NCBI GenBank assembly: GCA_016929415.1
Contig: JAFGIW010000003.1
Location: 28,057 to 92,056, forward strand
Length of the DNA: 64,000 bases
Direction of reading: 5' to 3'
Source of the DNA: Chitinispirillaceae bacterium
GTDB lineage: Bacteria; Fibrobacterota; Chitinivibrionia; Chitinivibrionales; Chitinispirillaceae
The notes below the pieces were generated by a model, which did not search any database, had not been told where the DNA came from, and saw only the letters and a list, made by a program, of their open reading frames with translations. Shown one piece after another: positions 50,732 through 59,429 of this stretch (position 1 is its first letter; each line of letters opens with the position of its first letter). Position numbers and translations under genes: made by a program.

Positions 50732-52006
50732 CTACTCGTACCGCAGCGCCTCGACCGGGTTCATGCGTGAAGCTTTAAGCGCCGGGTAGAGCCCGAAACA
50801 GATGCCCACGAAAACGATGATGCCGAAAACGCCGAACAGGTGGGAGACGAACAGCGTCGGTTCTATGGCGCCGTCGGTCGCTTTGTAAATCGCTTCGCGG
50901 AAAAGGAGCGGCGCCATGCCGAGCACCATGCCGAAAACGCCGCCCATGCAGCTGAGGGTAATGGTTTCAACGGTGAACTGAACGAAAATCTGCAGACGCC
51001 TGGCCCCGAGCGCTTTGCGGACTCCTATTTCGTGAATGCGCTCGGAAATGCTGGAGAGCATGACGTTCATGATGCTCAAGCCCCCCACCAGAAGCGATAT
51101 GACCGATACGATGCCCATGAGGAGCGCCGCATTGTTGAGCATGCTGCGTACTTCGTCGATCCAGTCGGCGGTACGGATTTCGAAATCCTCCACGCCCCGG
51201 TGACGGCTGCGCAGTACCGGGGTGATGCCGCGAAGCTGCTTTTTGATGGTTTTCGGGTCGTTCACCAGAATGCGGACCGAACCGGGATCGGGATCGAAGC
51301 CGGTCATGAGCCGCTGCATGGTTACAATCGGCATGAGGACACTCCGGCGCAGGTGCCAGGGCTTGTTGTCGGGATCGATGGGCCCGAAAATGCCGGTGAT
51401 GTCGAGCATGAAGTTGCCGATGGTACATTTCCTTCCGACAAGGGTTTCATCGGTTACGCGTGCGAGTCTCATTTGCGCCCGTATCCGCTGCGCCAGTTCC
51501 CAGGAGATGATGCAGGAAGCGGCGCCTGATGCGAAATCGTTGTCGGACAGCATGATCCCCTCGGTGATCCGCATCTCTTCGAGGTCTTCGTCCATCGATT
51601 GACGGTCCATCCCTCTTATCCCGGCATTCTCGTTCCGCCCGGAGATGACGATGTCGCTGCGGCGTTCGATGGTGCGATAGAAGTAGCGCACATCGCGGGC
51701 ATTGTGTTCAAGGTACGGTCCGTCGGAAAACCGCAGCGACGGCGAGCGGCTCCAGGTTATTTTTTCCCGCAGCTGCGCATCGCGACGATTGACAAACCAT
51801 ACCGACCCGGCCCATTTGACCATTTTCCTGTTGATAAAGACATCGATGCCGGCGATGAGGGTCAGCATGGCGACAAGCGAGGCGACCCCCAGCATGACGC
51901 CGATCACCGAAAGCGCCGAGCGGAGTTTGTGGGACATCATCTCGATAAGCGACATGGTGATTCCCACGCCGATCGATTGCAGCGCACGTATCATGTAATC
52001 AACCAC
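50732..52006 (-). CDS. MacB/FtsX-type ABC transporter permease
   Basis: A 424-residue permease: N-terminal helix (about 18-45), a large periplasmic MacB-like domain and three C-terminal helices. The FtsX block reads SLLVGGLSIMNVMLSSISE and is followed by the cytoplasmic RIHEIGVRKALGARRLQI. It lies eight bases after the related permease gene at 52015-53241, so the exporter may use two different permeases as a heterodimer. Confidence 0.9.
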   Translation of the reverse strand: MVDYMIRALQSIGVGITMSLIEMMSHKLRSALSVIGVMLGVASLVAMLTLIAGIDVFINRKMVKWAGSVWFVNRRDAQLREKITWSRSPSLRFSDGPYLEHNARDVRYFYRTIERRSDIVISGRNENAGIRGMDRQSMDEDLEEMRITEGIMLSDNDFASGAASCIISWELAQRIRAQMRLARVTDETLVGRKCTIGNFMLDITGIFGPIDPDNKPWHLRRSVLMPIVTMQRLMTGFDPDPGSVRILVNDPKTIKKQLRGITPVLRSRHRGVEDFEIRTADWIDEVRSMLNNAALLMGIVSVISLLVGGLSIMNVMLSSISERIHEIGVRKALGARRLQIFVQFTVETITLSCMGGVFGMVLGMAPLLFREAIYKATDGAIEPTLFVSHLFGVFGIIVFVGICFGLYPALKASRMNPVEALRYE

Positions 52007-52014
52007 TCCTCATT

Positions 52015-53241
52015 TCAATAGCGCAGGGCTTCGACCGGCTGCATGTTCGCCGCCCGCAGTGCGGGAAAAAGGCCGCTCAACAGACCGGCAGTCAGTGTAA
52101 AACCGAACGCAATGGTAAAGTCCAGCGGGGTGAGGCGGGGGAGATAGGGAAAGATGCCGGGGGGCATGAAGACGATCGCCGTGCCGACCGCCATGCCCGG
52201 AATGCCGCCGAAAAAGCAGACGAGAACCGCCTCGAGCATGAACTGGGTGAACACGTCGTACCGGCGCGCGCCCAGAGATTTGCGAATGCCTATCTCCCTG
52301 ATCCGGTCGCCGATGGTGGCGAACATGATGTTCATGATGCTGATGCCGCCCACCAGCAGCGTGATGGCCGCAATGCACCAGAGTACCAGTTTCAGCGCCA
52401 TCGACGTTGAGCGCATCTCCCTTATCTTGTCGGCGCTGGTTTCGATGTCGAAATCCTTTACTCCACGGTGTTCCGCCGTGAAGCGCTGCAACAGCTCGGT
52501 GCGCGCCCGTTCGACATGATCGCTGGCGGTAAGCGCGATCGACACCGATTCGAGGTGCTTGTCGGCATTTTCGAACCGGGAGGCGTAGATGGAGAAGGGA
52601 ATGCAGCACTCAGAGTCGCGGCGGGAACGAACGCTTCCCGAGGTGAGAATACCAACAACGGTCAGCGGAATCGAACGGACGGTTATACGCTTTCCGATCG
52701 GATCGGCACCGAGGGAGAGCCGCTGCGCAAGCCGCTCCCCGACAAGGCAGACGTCGTTCCTTTTGCGCAGGTCATCGTCAGTCAAGAACCGCCCCTGGTC
52801 GATTTCATAATTGAAAAGCGGGAAGTAGGACGGATCGACCGCGATGAGATACCCCCATGCATGGTTGCCGAGGCCTGAAAAATGCTGCCAGCCGAGTTCG
52901 CGCGAACGGATGACTGATTTGACATAAGAAAGACCGTGCGTGGCGGTTTCGGCCGCGGCGAAGCTCAGGCCGGGCGAGCGCTGGAACTCTCTGCGCTCCT
53001 GCGGCGTTTTCGGGTCGATGGCCCGGACGGTCACGATATTCAGACCGCCGATCTGTTCCATGTTGGCCCGCAGATCGTCGTCCAGGCCGCGTACGAACGC
53101 GAGATTGGTGAGCAGCGAGGCGACGCCGAGGAACAAACCCAGGGATGTAATGGCGGTCCGGCCTGCGGCCGAGGAAATTTCCAGAATGCAGAGCCTGAAA
53201 TTGACCAGGAGCATTTCCGCGAAACGCAGCAGTGCGTTCAT
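52015..53241 (-). CDS. MacB/FtsX-type ABC transporter permease
   Basis: A 408-residue permease with the same topology as its neighbour. The open frame begins earlier, but ATG 53241 overlaps the ATPase stop (ATGA) and gives the expected N-terminus (MNALLRFAEMLLVNFRLCIL). The FtsX block is LLVGGISIMNIMFATIGD, then RIREIGIRKSLGARRYDVF. Both permeases lack a fused ATPase, unlike E. coli MacB. Confidence 0.9.
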   Translation of the reverse strand: MNALLRFAEMLLVNFRLCILEISSAAGRTAITSLGLFLGVASLLTNLAFVRGLDDDLRANMEQIGGLNIVTVRAIDPKTPQERREFQRSPGLSFAAAETATHGLSYVKSVIRSRELGWQHFSGLGNHAWGYLIAVDPSYFPLFNYEIDQGRFLTDDDLRKRNDVCLVGERLAQRLSLGADPIGKRITVRSIPLTVVGILTSGSVRSRRDSECCIPFSIYASRFENADKHLESVSIALTASDHVERARTELLQRFTAEHRGVKDFDIETSADKIREMRSTSMALKLVLWCIAAITLLVGGISIMNIMFATIGDRIREIGIRKSLGARRYDVFTQFMLEAVLVCFFGGIPGMAVGTAIVFMPPGIFPYLPRLTPLDFTIAFGFTLTAGLLSGLFPALRAANMQPVEALRY

Positions 53242-53921
53242 GGAAGAATCTCCCCGTCGACAAGATGAATCACCCGCGAGGCATGCCGGGCGACATCCCG
53301 TTCGTGGGTGATCATGATGATGGTGTTTCCCTCGGCCGACAGGTCGTCGAAAACAACGAGAATTTCCCCGGCGGTGTGGCTGTCGAGGTTTCCGGTCGGT
53401 TCGTCGGCGAAAATGACCGATGGCTTTTTGACAAGCGCGCGTGCGATGGCGACCCGCTGCTTCTGTCCCCCCGATATCTCGTTGGGTTTGTGCCGCCGCC
53501 GCTCCCACAAGCCGAAGCGTTCGAGGATCTCCCGCACCCGGCGCTGACGCTCCGGCCGGGGAGTGCTGTTATAGATGAGCGGCAGTTCGACATTCGCCGC
53601 GATGGTCAGTTTCGGCAGCAGGTTGAAATTCTGGAAAACGAAGCCGATCGAGCGATTCCTGATCTCGGCCAGCCGGTTTTCTGAGAGGGAGGAGATGTTT
53701 TCGCCGTTGAAGAAATAGTCCCCCGACGTGGGCGTGTCGAGACAGGCGAGAATATTGAGCAGTGTCGATTTGCCCGCGCCGCTCTGCCCCATGATCGAGA
53801 CGTACTCCCCCTGCCCGACGATAAAGCTGATCGATCTGAGGACGGGAATCCGTTCCTTTCCCAGATAATAGCTCTTATCGAGGTTCCGCGTTTGAATGAC
53901 CGGTACCTGTTCCATTGTCAT
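53238..53921 (-). CDS. ABC transporter ATP-binding protein (MacB/LolD type)
   Basis: A 227-residue ATPase with Walker A MGQSGAGKSTLLN (about 47-59), Q-loop VFQNFNLLPKLT, signature EISGGQKQRVAIARAL, Walker B PSVIFADEPTGNLDS and H-loop MITHERDVA. It is the energy source for the two permeases downstream and lies five bases after the membrane-fusion-protein gene. Confidence 0.94.
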   Translation of the reverse strand: MTMEQVPVIQTRNLDKSYYLGKERIPVLRSISFIVGQGEYVSIMGQSGAGKSTLLNILACLDTPTSGDYFFNGENISSLSENRLAEIRNRSIGFVFQNFNLLPKLTIAANVELPLIYNSTPRPERQRRVREILERFGLWERRRHKPNEISGGQKQRVAIARALVKKPSVIFADEPTGNLDSHTAGEILVVFDDLSAEGNTIIMITHERDVARHASRVIHLVDGEILP

Positions 53922-53925
53922 GCCG

Positions 53926-55017
53926 TCAGTTCCCTTTTCCGGGCCCGGCTTGTGCGGTGGTGTCGCGAAACATGACGACCTCCCCTTTTTTCAAACCGGA
54001 GAGGATTTCGTAGTGTTTGTAATCGGTGCCGCCCACGGTTATCGGGACAATTTCAGTCGATTGAGTGCCGGGCGTATCGCGGAGCAGTCTGACCGCTTCA
54101 AACCCTTTTTCCGTCTTGTTGACAAAATGATTCGGTATGCCGAGCACGCCCTTCTTCTCCATGATCACGAATTCGGTGGTGATGTTGATGCCGGGGACAA
54201 TGCCGGGAATGAGCGAGTCGATGGCGACCCGCACCTCGAAGGTGCCGAGTTCGTCGCTCTTCTCCTTTTTGGCGCTCAGCGCGATAAAATTGATCGAGCC
54301 GGTGGTAAACGTTCCTTCAGTCGCTTCGGGCCGAAGGATGACCTTCTGCCCGGTGTGCAGATGGATGTAGTCCGCTTCACCGATGCGGGAGACCACTTCG
54401 AGCGTTTTCGTATCCGCAATGGTTGCCAGCGGCGTACCTCCCTGAAAACCAGAGGTCGCGGAAACGGCGATTTCGCCCTCCTCGACATCAAGGGTGATGA
54501 CCACGCCGTCCATGGGACTTGTCACGCGCGTTTTGCTCAGCTGATCGGCAATGTCGCTCAGTTCGAGCAGTTGCTGCTGAAGGGTGATGTCGGCCTGTTC
54601 CCGTAAGGCGGTCAGATCGAAGAGCTGCTTTTCGGAAACGGTCCCGCTGGATGCGAGTTTCGTTGCGTCATTAAGGTTACGCTCCGCCACGGAAAGGTCG
54701 AGCCGCGCCTTCTTGACCGCGAGATCGAGCGCCTTTCTCCTGAAGGTCAATCTGCTCGGGTCAATGCTGATCAGGAGGTCGCCTTTGGCCACCTTCTGGC
54801 CCTCCCGGACATTGATCGTCTCGATCTTTCCGCTGGCTTCGGATTTGATGTCGACCTTGATGACCGGCTGCACCTCTCCGGTCTGGACAACCACATCCTT
54901 GAGATCAACGATCCCGACGGTATGTTGTTCAGTGTAAGCGAGGGTGTCTTTTCGTTTGCCGCATTCAGTTGCGAAAAGAACCGGCAGGATGATTGCACAG
55001 GTGACGGCTGTTTTCAT
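53926..55017 (-). CDS. Membrane fusion protein of tripartite exporter (MacA-like)
   Basis: A 363-residue periplasmic adaptor. ATG 55017 overlaps the TolC-type stop (ATGA) and begins a signal sequence with a possible lipidated cysteine (LPVLFATECGKRK). Then come a lipoyl-like segment (GKIETINVREGQKVAKGDLLISID), a coiled-coil hairpin (about 95-175), the second lipoyl half (VTSPMDGVVITLDVEEGE) and beta-barrel/proximal domains. It joins the MacB-like pump to the TolC-like channel. Confidence 0.92.
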   Translation of the reverse strand: MKTAVTCAIILPVLFATECGKRKDTLAYTEQHTVGIVDLKDVVVQTGEVQPVIKVDIKSEASGKIETINVREGQKVAKGDLLISIDPSRLTFRRKALDLAVKKARLDLSVAERNLNDATKLASSGTVSEKQLFDLTALREQADITLQQQLLELSDIADQLSKTRVTSPMDGVVITLDVEEGEIAVSATSGFQGGTPLATIADTKTLEVVSRIGEADYIHLHTGQKVILRPEATEGTFTTGSINFIALSAKKEKSDELGTFEVRVAIDSLIPGIVPGINITTEFVIMEKKGVLGIPNHFVNKTEKGFEAVRLLRDTPGTQSTEIVPITVGGTDYKHYEILSGLKKGEVVMFRDTTAQAGPGKGN

Positions 55018-56474
55018 TTCATGTCCACTCCAAGTCGAAAAAGGGTCAAACCGGTCATTTCGTCGAAGATGATTTCGAGGTGCTTCATGAGCAGCTGTTT
55101 CCGGAGAAGCTCGATGCATGCCGAGCGGAAATCGTTTTCCGCTTTGTCGAGCGACAGGCGGTCGACCGTGCCGGCGGAAAACCCTTCGCGCGTTGCCGCA
55201 AGGGTCTGCCCGGCGATCTGCCGCGCTGCGGCTGCGATCTCGATCCCCCGTCGTTCCCGCTCCCATGAACGGTCCAGCTCCCGTATCCCCAGGCGCAACT
55301 GCTCACGATACCGCTTCCGGTCGAGGCTGTTTTTCTCTGCCGACGCCGCATTGCCGGCAAGTGCAAGACGCCGCGGCTTTACCGGAAACGCGTATGAAGC
55401 GATGAGACCGATGACACTGTTGCCGTAAAACCGTTCCGATCCGGAGGCGCTGCTTTCGCTCAGGGACCGGTTCCAGGATGCGTTGAGGTCAACGCGGGGC
55501 AGAAGGCTGTTGCGGGTATGCACACGAGTCAATTCGAGACGCTCAGCCGCAACGTCGAAAATGCGCAACTGCGGATCGAACTGTTCCGCACGCCAAAGCA
55601 TGCTGTCGGGAGGCGGCAGTGAAGCACACTCGATTGGCGCGGTTGAATCGATGACCGCTTCATCCACGGCAATGCCTGCGTAAAAGGCAAGCTCCTCCCG
55701 AGCCTGCAGCTCATCCGACTCCGCGTCATGGAGCCGGGCGGTTGCGTTGATGAGCGCAAGCTTCGCGTCAAGCGTATCGAGCGGAGCCGCCGTTCCGATG
55801 GAATGACGCGCTCGCTCGGAGGTCATACGCTCCCGCGCATAGGCTAATTCACTTTTGTAAAATGAGGCGAGCGATTGCGCTTCGTAGAGCTTCCAGTAAC
55901 GGGTGCGGATGTCGGAGCAGTAGGAAAGCAGCCGCTTCTTCTGTTCGAGGGTGAATTGCTGGTTGTCGAGCCGGGCGATTCTGACGGAATGGGCAACAGG
56001 GTCGAAGCGCCACGCATCGCGCAGCAGCGGCTGCGTATAGCTTACTGCAGCCGATGATGAGCGTAGCGTCGAATCATCCCCCCGCAGGGACCTTTCATAA
56101 TTTAAACCGAAACCGCCGCCGATTACACCGCCTCCCGGCAGATGCTGGGCGATGGAGAGCGAATCGGCCGCTGCGATGGAGGAGGAGGTCGCCGTGGTGC
56201 TTCGATGAAGTCCGCCCAGAGAGTCCCGGAAGGCAAATCCGGTTGAATCGTGCGGCAGGTACGAAACCCCCGTCGAAGCGGAGACCTGCGGGAGCCATTG
56301 CGAACGGGCAGTTTCGACGTTCAGAGAATCAATGCGGTTTTCGATGCGAAGAATCCGGATCTCGTACCGGTTCTCGAGACCGGCGAGAAGCGCTTTCTGT
56401 TCGGAGAGGGTCCCTGCTTCGGGCTGCAGCACGATGACAAGGCCTGAGAGGATGCCGATGAAGGGTTTATGCAT
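55014..56474 (-). CDS. TolC-family outer-membrane channel
   Basis: A 486-residue outer membrane efflux protein with a signal peptide and two OEP repeats: long helices alternating with strands (RNSLLPRVDLNASWNRS, LIASYAFPVKPRRLALAG). It heads a five-gene minus-strand operon, TolC, adaptor, ATPase, permease, permease, with overlapping or near-overlapping genes. The whole set likely exports a peptide, lipid or drug out of the periplasm. No linked precursor peptide was seen. Confidence 0.9.
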   Translation of the reverse strand: MHKPFIGILSGLVIVLQPEAGTLSEQKALLAGLENRYEIRILRIENRIDSLNVETARSQWLPQVSASTGVSYLPHDSTGFAFRDSLGGLHRSTTATSSSIAAADSLSIAQHLPGGGVIGGGFGLNYERSLRGDDSTLRSSSAAVSYTQPLLRDAWRFDPVAHSVRIARLDNQQFTLEQKKRLLSYCSDIRTRYWKLYEAQSLASFYKSELAYARERMTSERARHSIGTAAPLDTLDAKLALINATARLHDAESDELQAREELAFYAGIAVDEAVIDSTAPIECASLPPPDSMLWRAEQFDPQLRIFDVAAERLELTRVHTRNSLLPRVDLNASWNRSLSESSASGSERFYGNSVIGLIASYAFPVKPRRLALAGNAASAEKNSLDRKRYREQLRLGIRELDRSWERERRGIEIAAAARQIAGQTLAATREGFSAGTVDRLSLDKAENDFRSACIELLRKQLLMKHLEIIFDEMTGLTLFRLGVDMK

Positions 56475-56677
56475 AGGGATTGATTGTTGAATAATTTCTG
56501 TTTAAACAGCGTCGATCCGGAAAAATACTATTGCGGTTATCGGCAATTACTGTCTATTCGACAGGAAGCGCAATGGATAGATTTTCGTTTCGGGGGGAGA
56601 AATATTGTGCCGGTTGAATCGGGAATATCAGGAGCGGGCGCTCCGCCCCTGCGCCCCGGCCAGAGCGCCGCCGCCGC

Positions 56678-59125
56678 TTACCTGCTGTACCGCAGGCCGA
56701 ACCCGTACGGGTAAAGCGGTTCCCCGCCGCAGCCTTTCTGTTCATCCGCATAGTCCGGCCCGGCATTGATGGGAATCTGTGCCGCTGAGGCGGGCCAGGT
56801 GTGGGTGAGGGTCCCGGAAAAATTGCAGTCGCCGAAAAGGACATCGGCTATGCCGCCGCCTTCACCGCCCGGCAGCCAGGCGGCGACGACTGCCTTGCAC
56901 CAGTTGATCTCCGTGTCGATGATCATCGGCCTCCCGGTGACCATGACCAGGATGACCGGTTTGCCGCTGTTGAAGCATTTTTCGATAAGTGAAGCATTGG
57001 GACACTCGGACAGATCGGGTACTGAGCAGTCGCCGTACTGTTCGGCATAGGGATTTTCGCCCACCACCACGACGATTTTATCGGCATTGGCGACGTCATC
57101 CCCGAATTCGCTGAAGAAAACATTGCTCCCCTTTTCCTGCAGACCCTGCAGAATCGTCTGTCCGGCGATGCCCGTGAGGGCGGCGCTTCCCTGCCAGGTG
57201 ATGGTCCAGCCGCCGCACTGGGCGCCGAGGCTGTTTGCCCACGCACCGACGACCGCCACCCGCTCCGCTTTCTGCAAAGGAAGAACATCGCCCTCGTTTT
57301 TGAGAAGGACCATTGATTTACGGACACATTCGCGTGCGACCGCCCTGCTTTCGGTACTGCCGATACGTGATCTGAGCGCCGGGTCCGAGTAGGGATGATC
57401 GAACAGTCCGAACCGGAGCTTGACGCGCAGGATACGGCGTACGGCATCGTCGATGCGGCTGATCGGAATGGTCTGGTTGATGACCCCCTCCTTGATGGAG
57501 TTGATGAATTCACCGCAGTTCCATTCCCCGATGATCATCGCCATGTCGAGCCCCGCATTGACCGCCTGGGCCACGCAGTCCACTTTGTAGCTGCTGCACG
57601 CCCGCGCCACCGCATCCCAGTCGCTGACGCAGAATCCGTCGAAACCAAGTTCGGTCTTCAGGATTGACGTGAGTGCGCGCCGGTCGAGCGTCTGTTTCCA
57701 ACTGCAGCCGTCGTGAAGCCAGGTATGGTACGAAGGCATTACTGTTGCGACAAGCTCCCTGGCTGCAGCGGCATAGGGCGGAAGGTGGACGCTGCGCATG
57801 GTTGCCTCCGAGATTGTCACTTCCCCGTTGTTGACGCCGTCATTCGTGCCGCCGTCGCCCAGATAGTGTTTGGCGCATGCGGCGACAGCCCCGACTTTTC
57901 CCATGTCGCCGTCGCCCTGAAGCCCTCGAATGTAAGCTGCTCCCATAAGGGAGTTGATCTCCGGCGTCTCGCCGAAACCCTCGTAAGTGCGGCCCCAGCG
58001 TTCGTTGCGTACCGCGGCGATGCAGGGCCAGAAATTGAAGCGTACTCCGATGCCGGTGCATTCCGCGGCGGTGATGCGGCCGACTTTAGCCACGAGCGCG
58101 GTGTCGCCGGTGCAGCCCAGTCCGATATTATGGGGAAAAACCGTACAGCCGCTGATTTCCGCGGCCCCGTGGACGCAATCCTGGCCGTAGATAATGGGGA
58201 TTTTCAGGCGGGAAGAGTCCAGAACGGTTTTCTGGATACGATCGATGGCCGCCGCCCAGGCATCGGGAGTGTTCGGCTGTCCCGCGGCCGACTCGTCGCT
58301 TCCGCCGTTGAAGACCGAGCCGACGGCCATGGACGCGATCTTCCCGTTGGTCAATCTGTCGGGATAGGCGTCGGTGAAATTGATCTGGGCCTGCACCATC
58401 TGGCCGGCCTTTTCATCGATGGTCATGAGCGCCAGGATCGAGTCTGCCCGGCGTTCAATCGCGGCCTCCCTCGCGGTGCGCGAAAGGACGATGTCTCCCA
58501 GATACGACGTGGTGTCGGAGAGGGGACGGGCAATCCTTTCGTACCCCATTTTGTAAACGGCAAGGTTGTCGCTTACGGTCCCGGTTTTCGCGAGACCGGA
58601 TGATCCCCGGCTCACGGCGCAGCCGATTCCCGCGCCAGCGGTGCTCGTTGATGAATTCGTCAGTAACAGGGCTGCGGTATGACGGCTGTCGCCTGTTTCC
58701 GCCGCGACGATGTAAAGCCCCGGAACGACATTCCGGGGTATGAGCGCCTGAAGAGTAAATTCATACGTTCCGGCTTTGAAACTTTGTTTCATGAGGGTGA
58801 CTGCCTTCCGGCCGCTTAGTGCATAGAGATCGAGACGCATCACCTGCTCACGGGAACACGAAAAGGCAATTTTCCCGTTTCTGAAACCGGCGTTGTGATA
58901 GTGATCATTCCTTTTCGGGGACTTGATGGAAGTGAATGTCAGGTTGAAATTTCCCAGGGAGTCGGTATAGGAACATGAAGAAGCCGACTGAACCCATACG
59001 GTTGCATTGGCAATTGGTCTTGCCGGAGAGCCGTTATCGACGATACGGCCATAATATGTTGAATTGTAAGCAGATAAAGAGAGGTTGATGATGAGAAATG
59101 GAACAAAGCAACGATGACCCGACAT
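56678..59125 (-). CDS. Exported glycoside hydrolase family 3 enzyme
   Basis: An 815-residue enzyme. After a signal peptide (1-20) are a carboxypeptidase-regulatory-like domain (about 22-75; YYGRIVDNGSPARP) and a sorting-tail-like module (about 78-165; MRLDLYALSGRKAV...VPGLYIVAAETGD). The GH3 N-domain (about 230-560) has IPIIYGQDCVHGAAEI and the nucleophile region GFCVSDWDAVA; the C-domain (about 580-815) has VVAAWLPGGEGGGIADVLFG. Likely a beta-glucosidase or related beta-glycosidase acting outside the cytoplasm. The placing of the two modules ahead of the catalytic part matches the PHP-type protein at 28307. Confidence 0.9.
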   Translation of the reverse strand: MSGHRCFVPFLIINLSLSAYNSTYYGRIVDNGSPARPIANATVWVQSASSCSYTDSLGNFNLTFTSIKSPKRNDHYHNAGFRNGKIAFSCSREQVMRLDLYALSGRKAVTLMKQSFKAGTYEFTLQALIPRNVVPGLYIVAAETGDSRHTAALLLTNSSTSTAGAGIGCAVSRGSSGLAKTGTVSDNLAVYKMGYERIARPLSDTTSYLGDIVLSRTAREAAIERRADSILALMTIDEKAGQMVQAQINFTDAYPDRLTNGKIASMAVGSVFNGGSDESAAGQPNTPDAWAAAIDRIQKTVLDSSRLKIPIIYGQDCVHGAAEISGCTVFPHNIGLGCTGDTALVAKVGRITAAECTGIGVRFNFWPCIAAVRNERWGRTYEGFGETPEINSLMGAAYIRGLQGDGDMGKVGAVAACAKHYLGDGGTNDGVNNGEVTISEATMRSVHLPPYAAAARELVATVMPSYHTWLHDGCSWKQTLDRRALTSILKTELGFDGFCVSDWDAVARACSSYKVDCVAQAVNAGLDMAMIIGEWNCGEFINSIKEGVINQTIPISRIDDAVRRILRVKLRFGLFDHPYSDPALRSRIGSTESRAVARECVRKSMVLLKNEGDVLPLQKAERVAVVGAWANSLGAQCGGWTITWQGSAALTGIAGQTILQGLQEKGSNVFFSEFGDDVANADKIVVVVGENPYAEQYGDCSVPDLSECPNASLIEKCFNSGKPVILVMVTGRPMIIDTEINWCKAVVAAWLPGGEGGGIADVLFGDCNFSGTLTHTWPASAAQIPINAGPDYADEQKGCGGEPLYPYGFGLRYSR

Positions 59126-59271
59126 TATCCGATTCCCGTCTGATGGTGAAAAATAATTTCATAATTATATCTGTGGTCATGGCTCGTATTCGGTTCACTT
59201 ATTCCATTACCTGACTACCCCAGCACCCTCAGAATGGTTGAAAATCGGGAAGCTGATGCGGTAATTGTCAG

Positions 59272-59415
59272 CCGTTTTTCTCCACCAAGGGAGACAAAGG
59301 CACGGGCACGGGGCTTGCCATGGTCAACAACATCCTGAGGAAATACGGCGGTGAAATCCGGATTGAAAGCGAACCCGGCACGGGGACCGTTTTTATTGTC
59401 ACGTTTCCCGCGTGA
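59272..59415 (+). pseudogene. Histidine kinase C-terminal remnant
   Basis: The plus-strand frame reads PFFSTKGDKGTGTGLAMVNN, continues RKYGGEIRIESEPGTGTVFI and ends at TGA 59413-59415. These are the G1/G2 end of a HATPase_c domain (typical form PFFTTKxxGTGLGL). No upstream domain, start codon or ribosome binding site exists; in-frame stops lie just before it. It is the 3' end of a lost sensor kinase gene. The rest of the gap 59126-59429 shows no gene. Confidence 0.75.
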
Positions 59416-59429
59416 CTTCTTTCCCGTTT

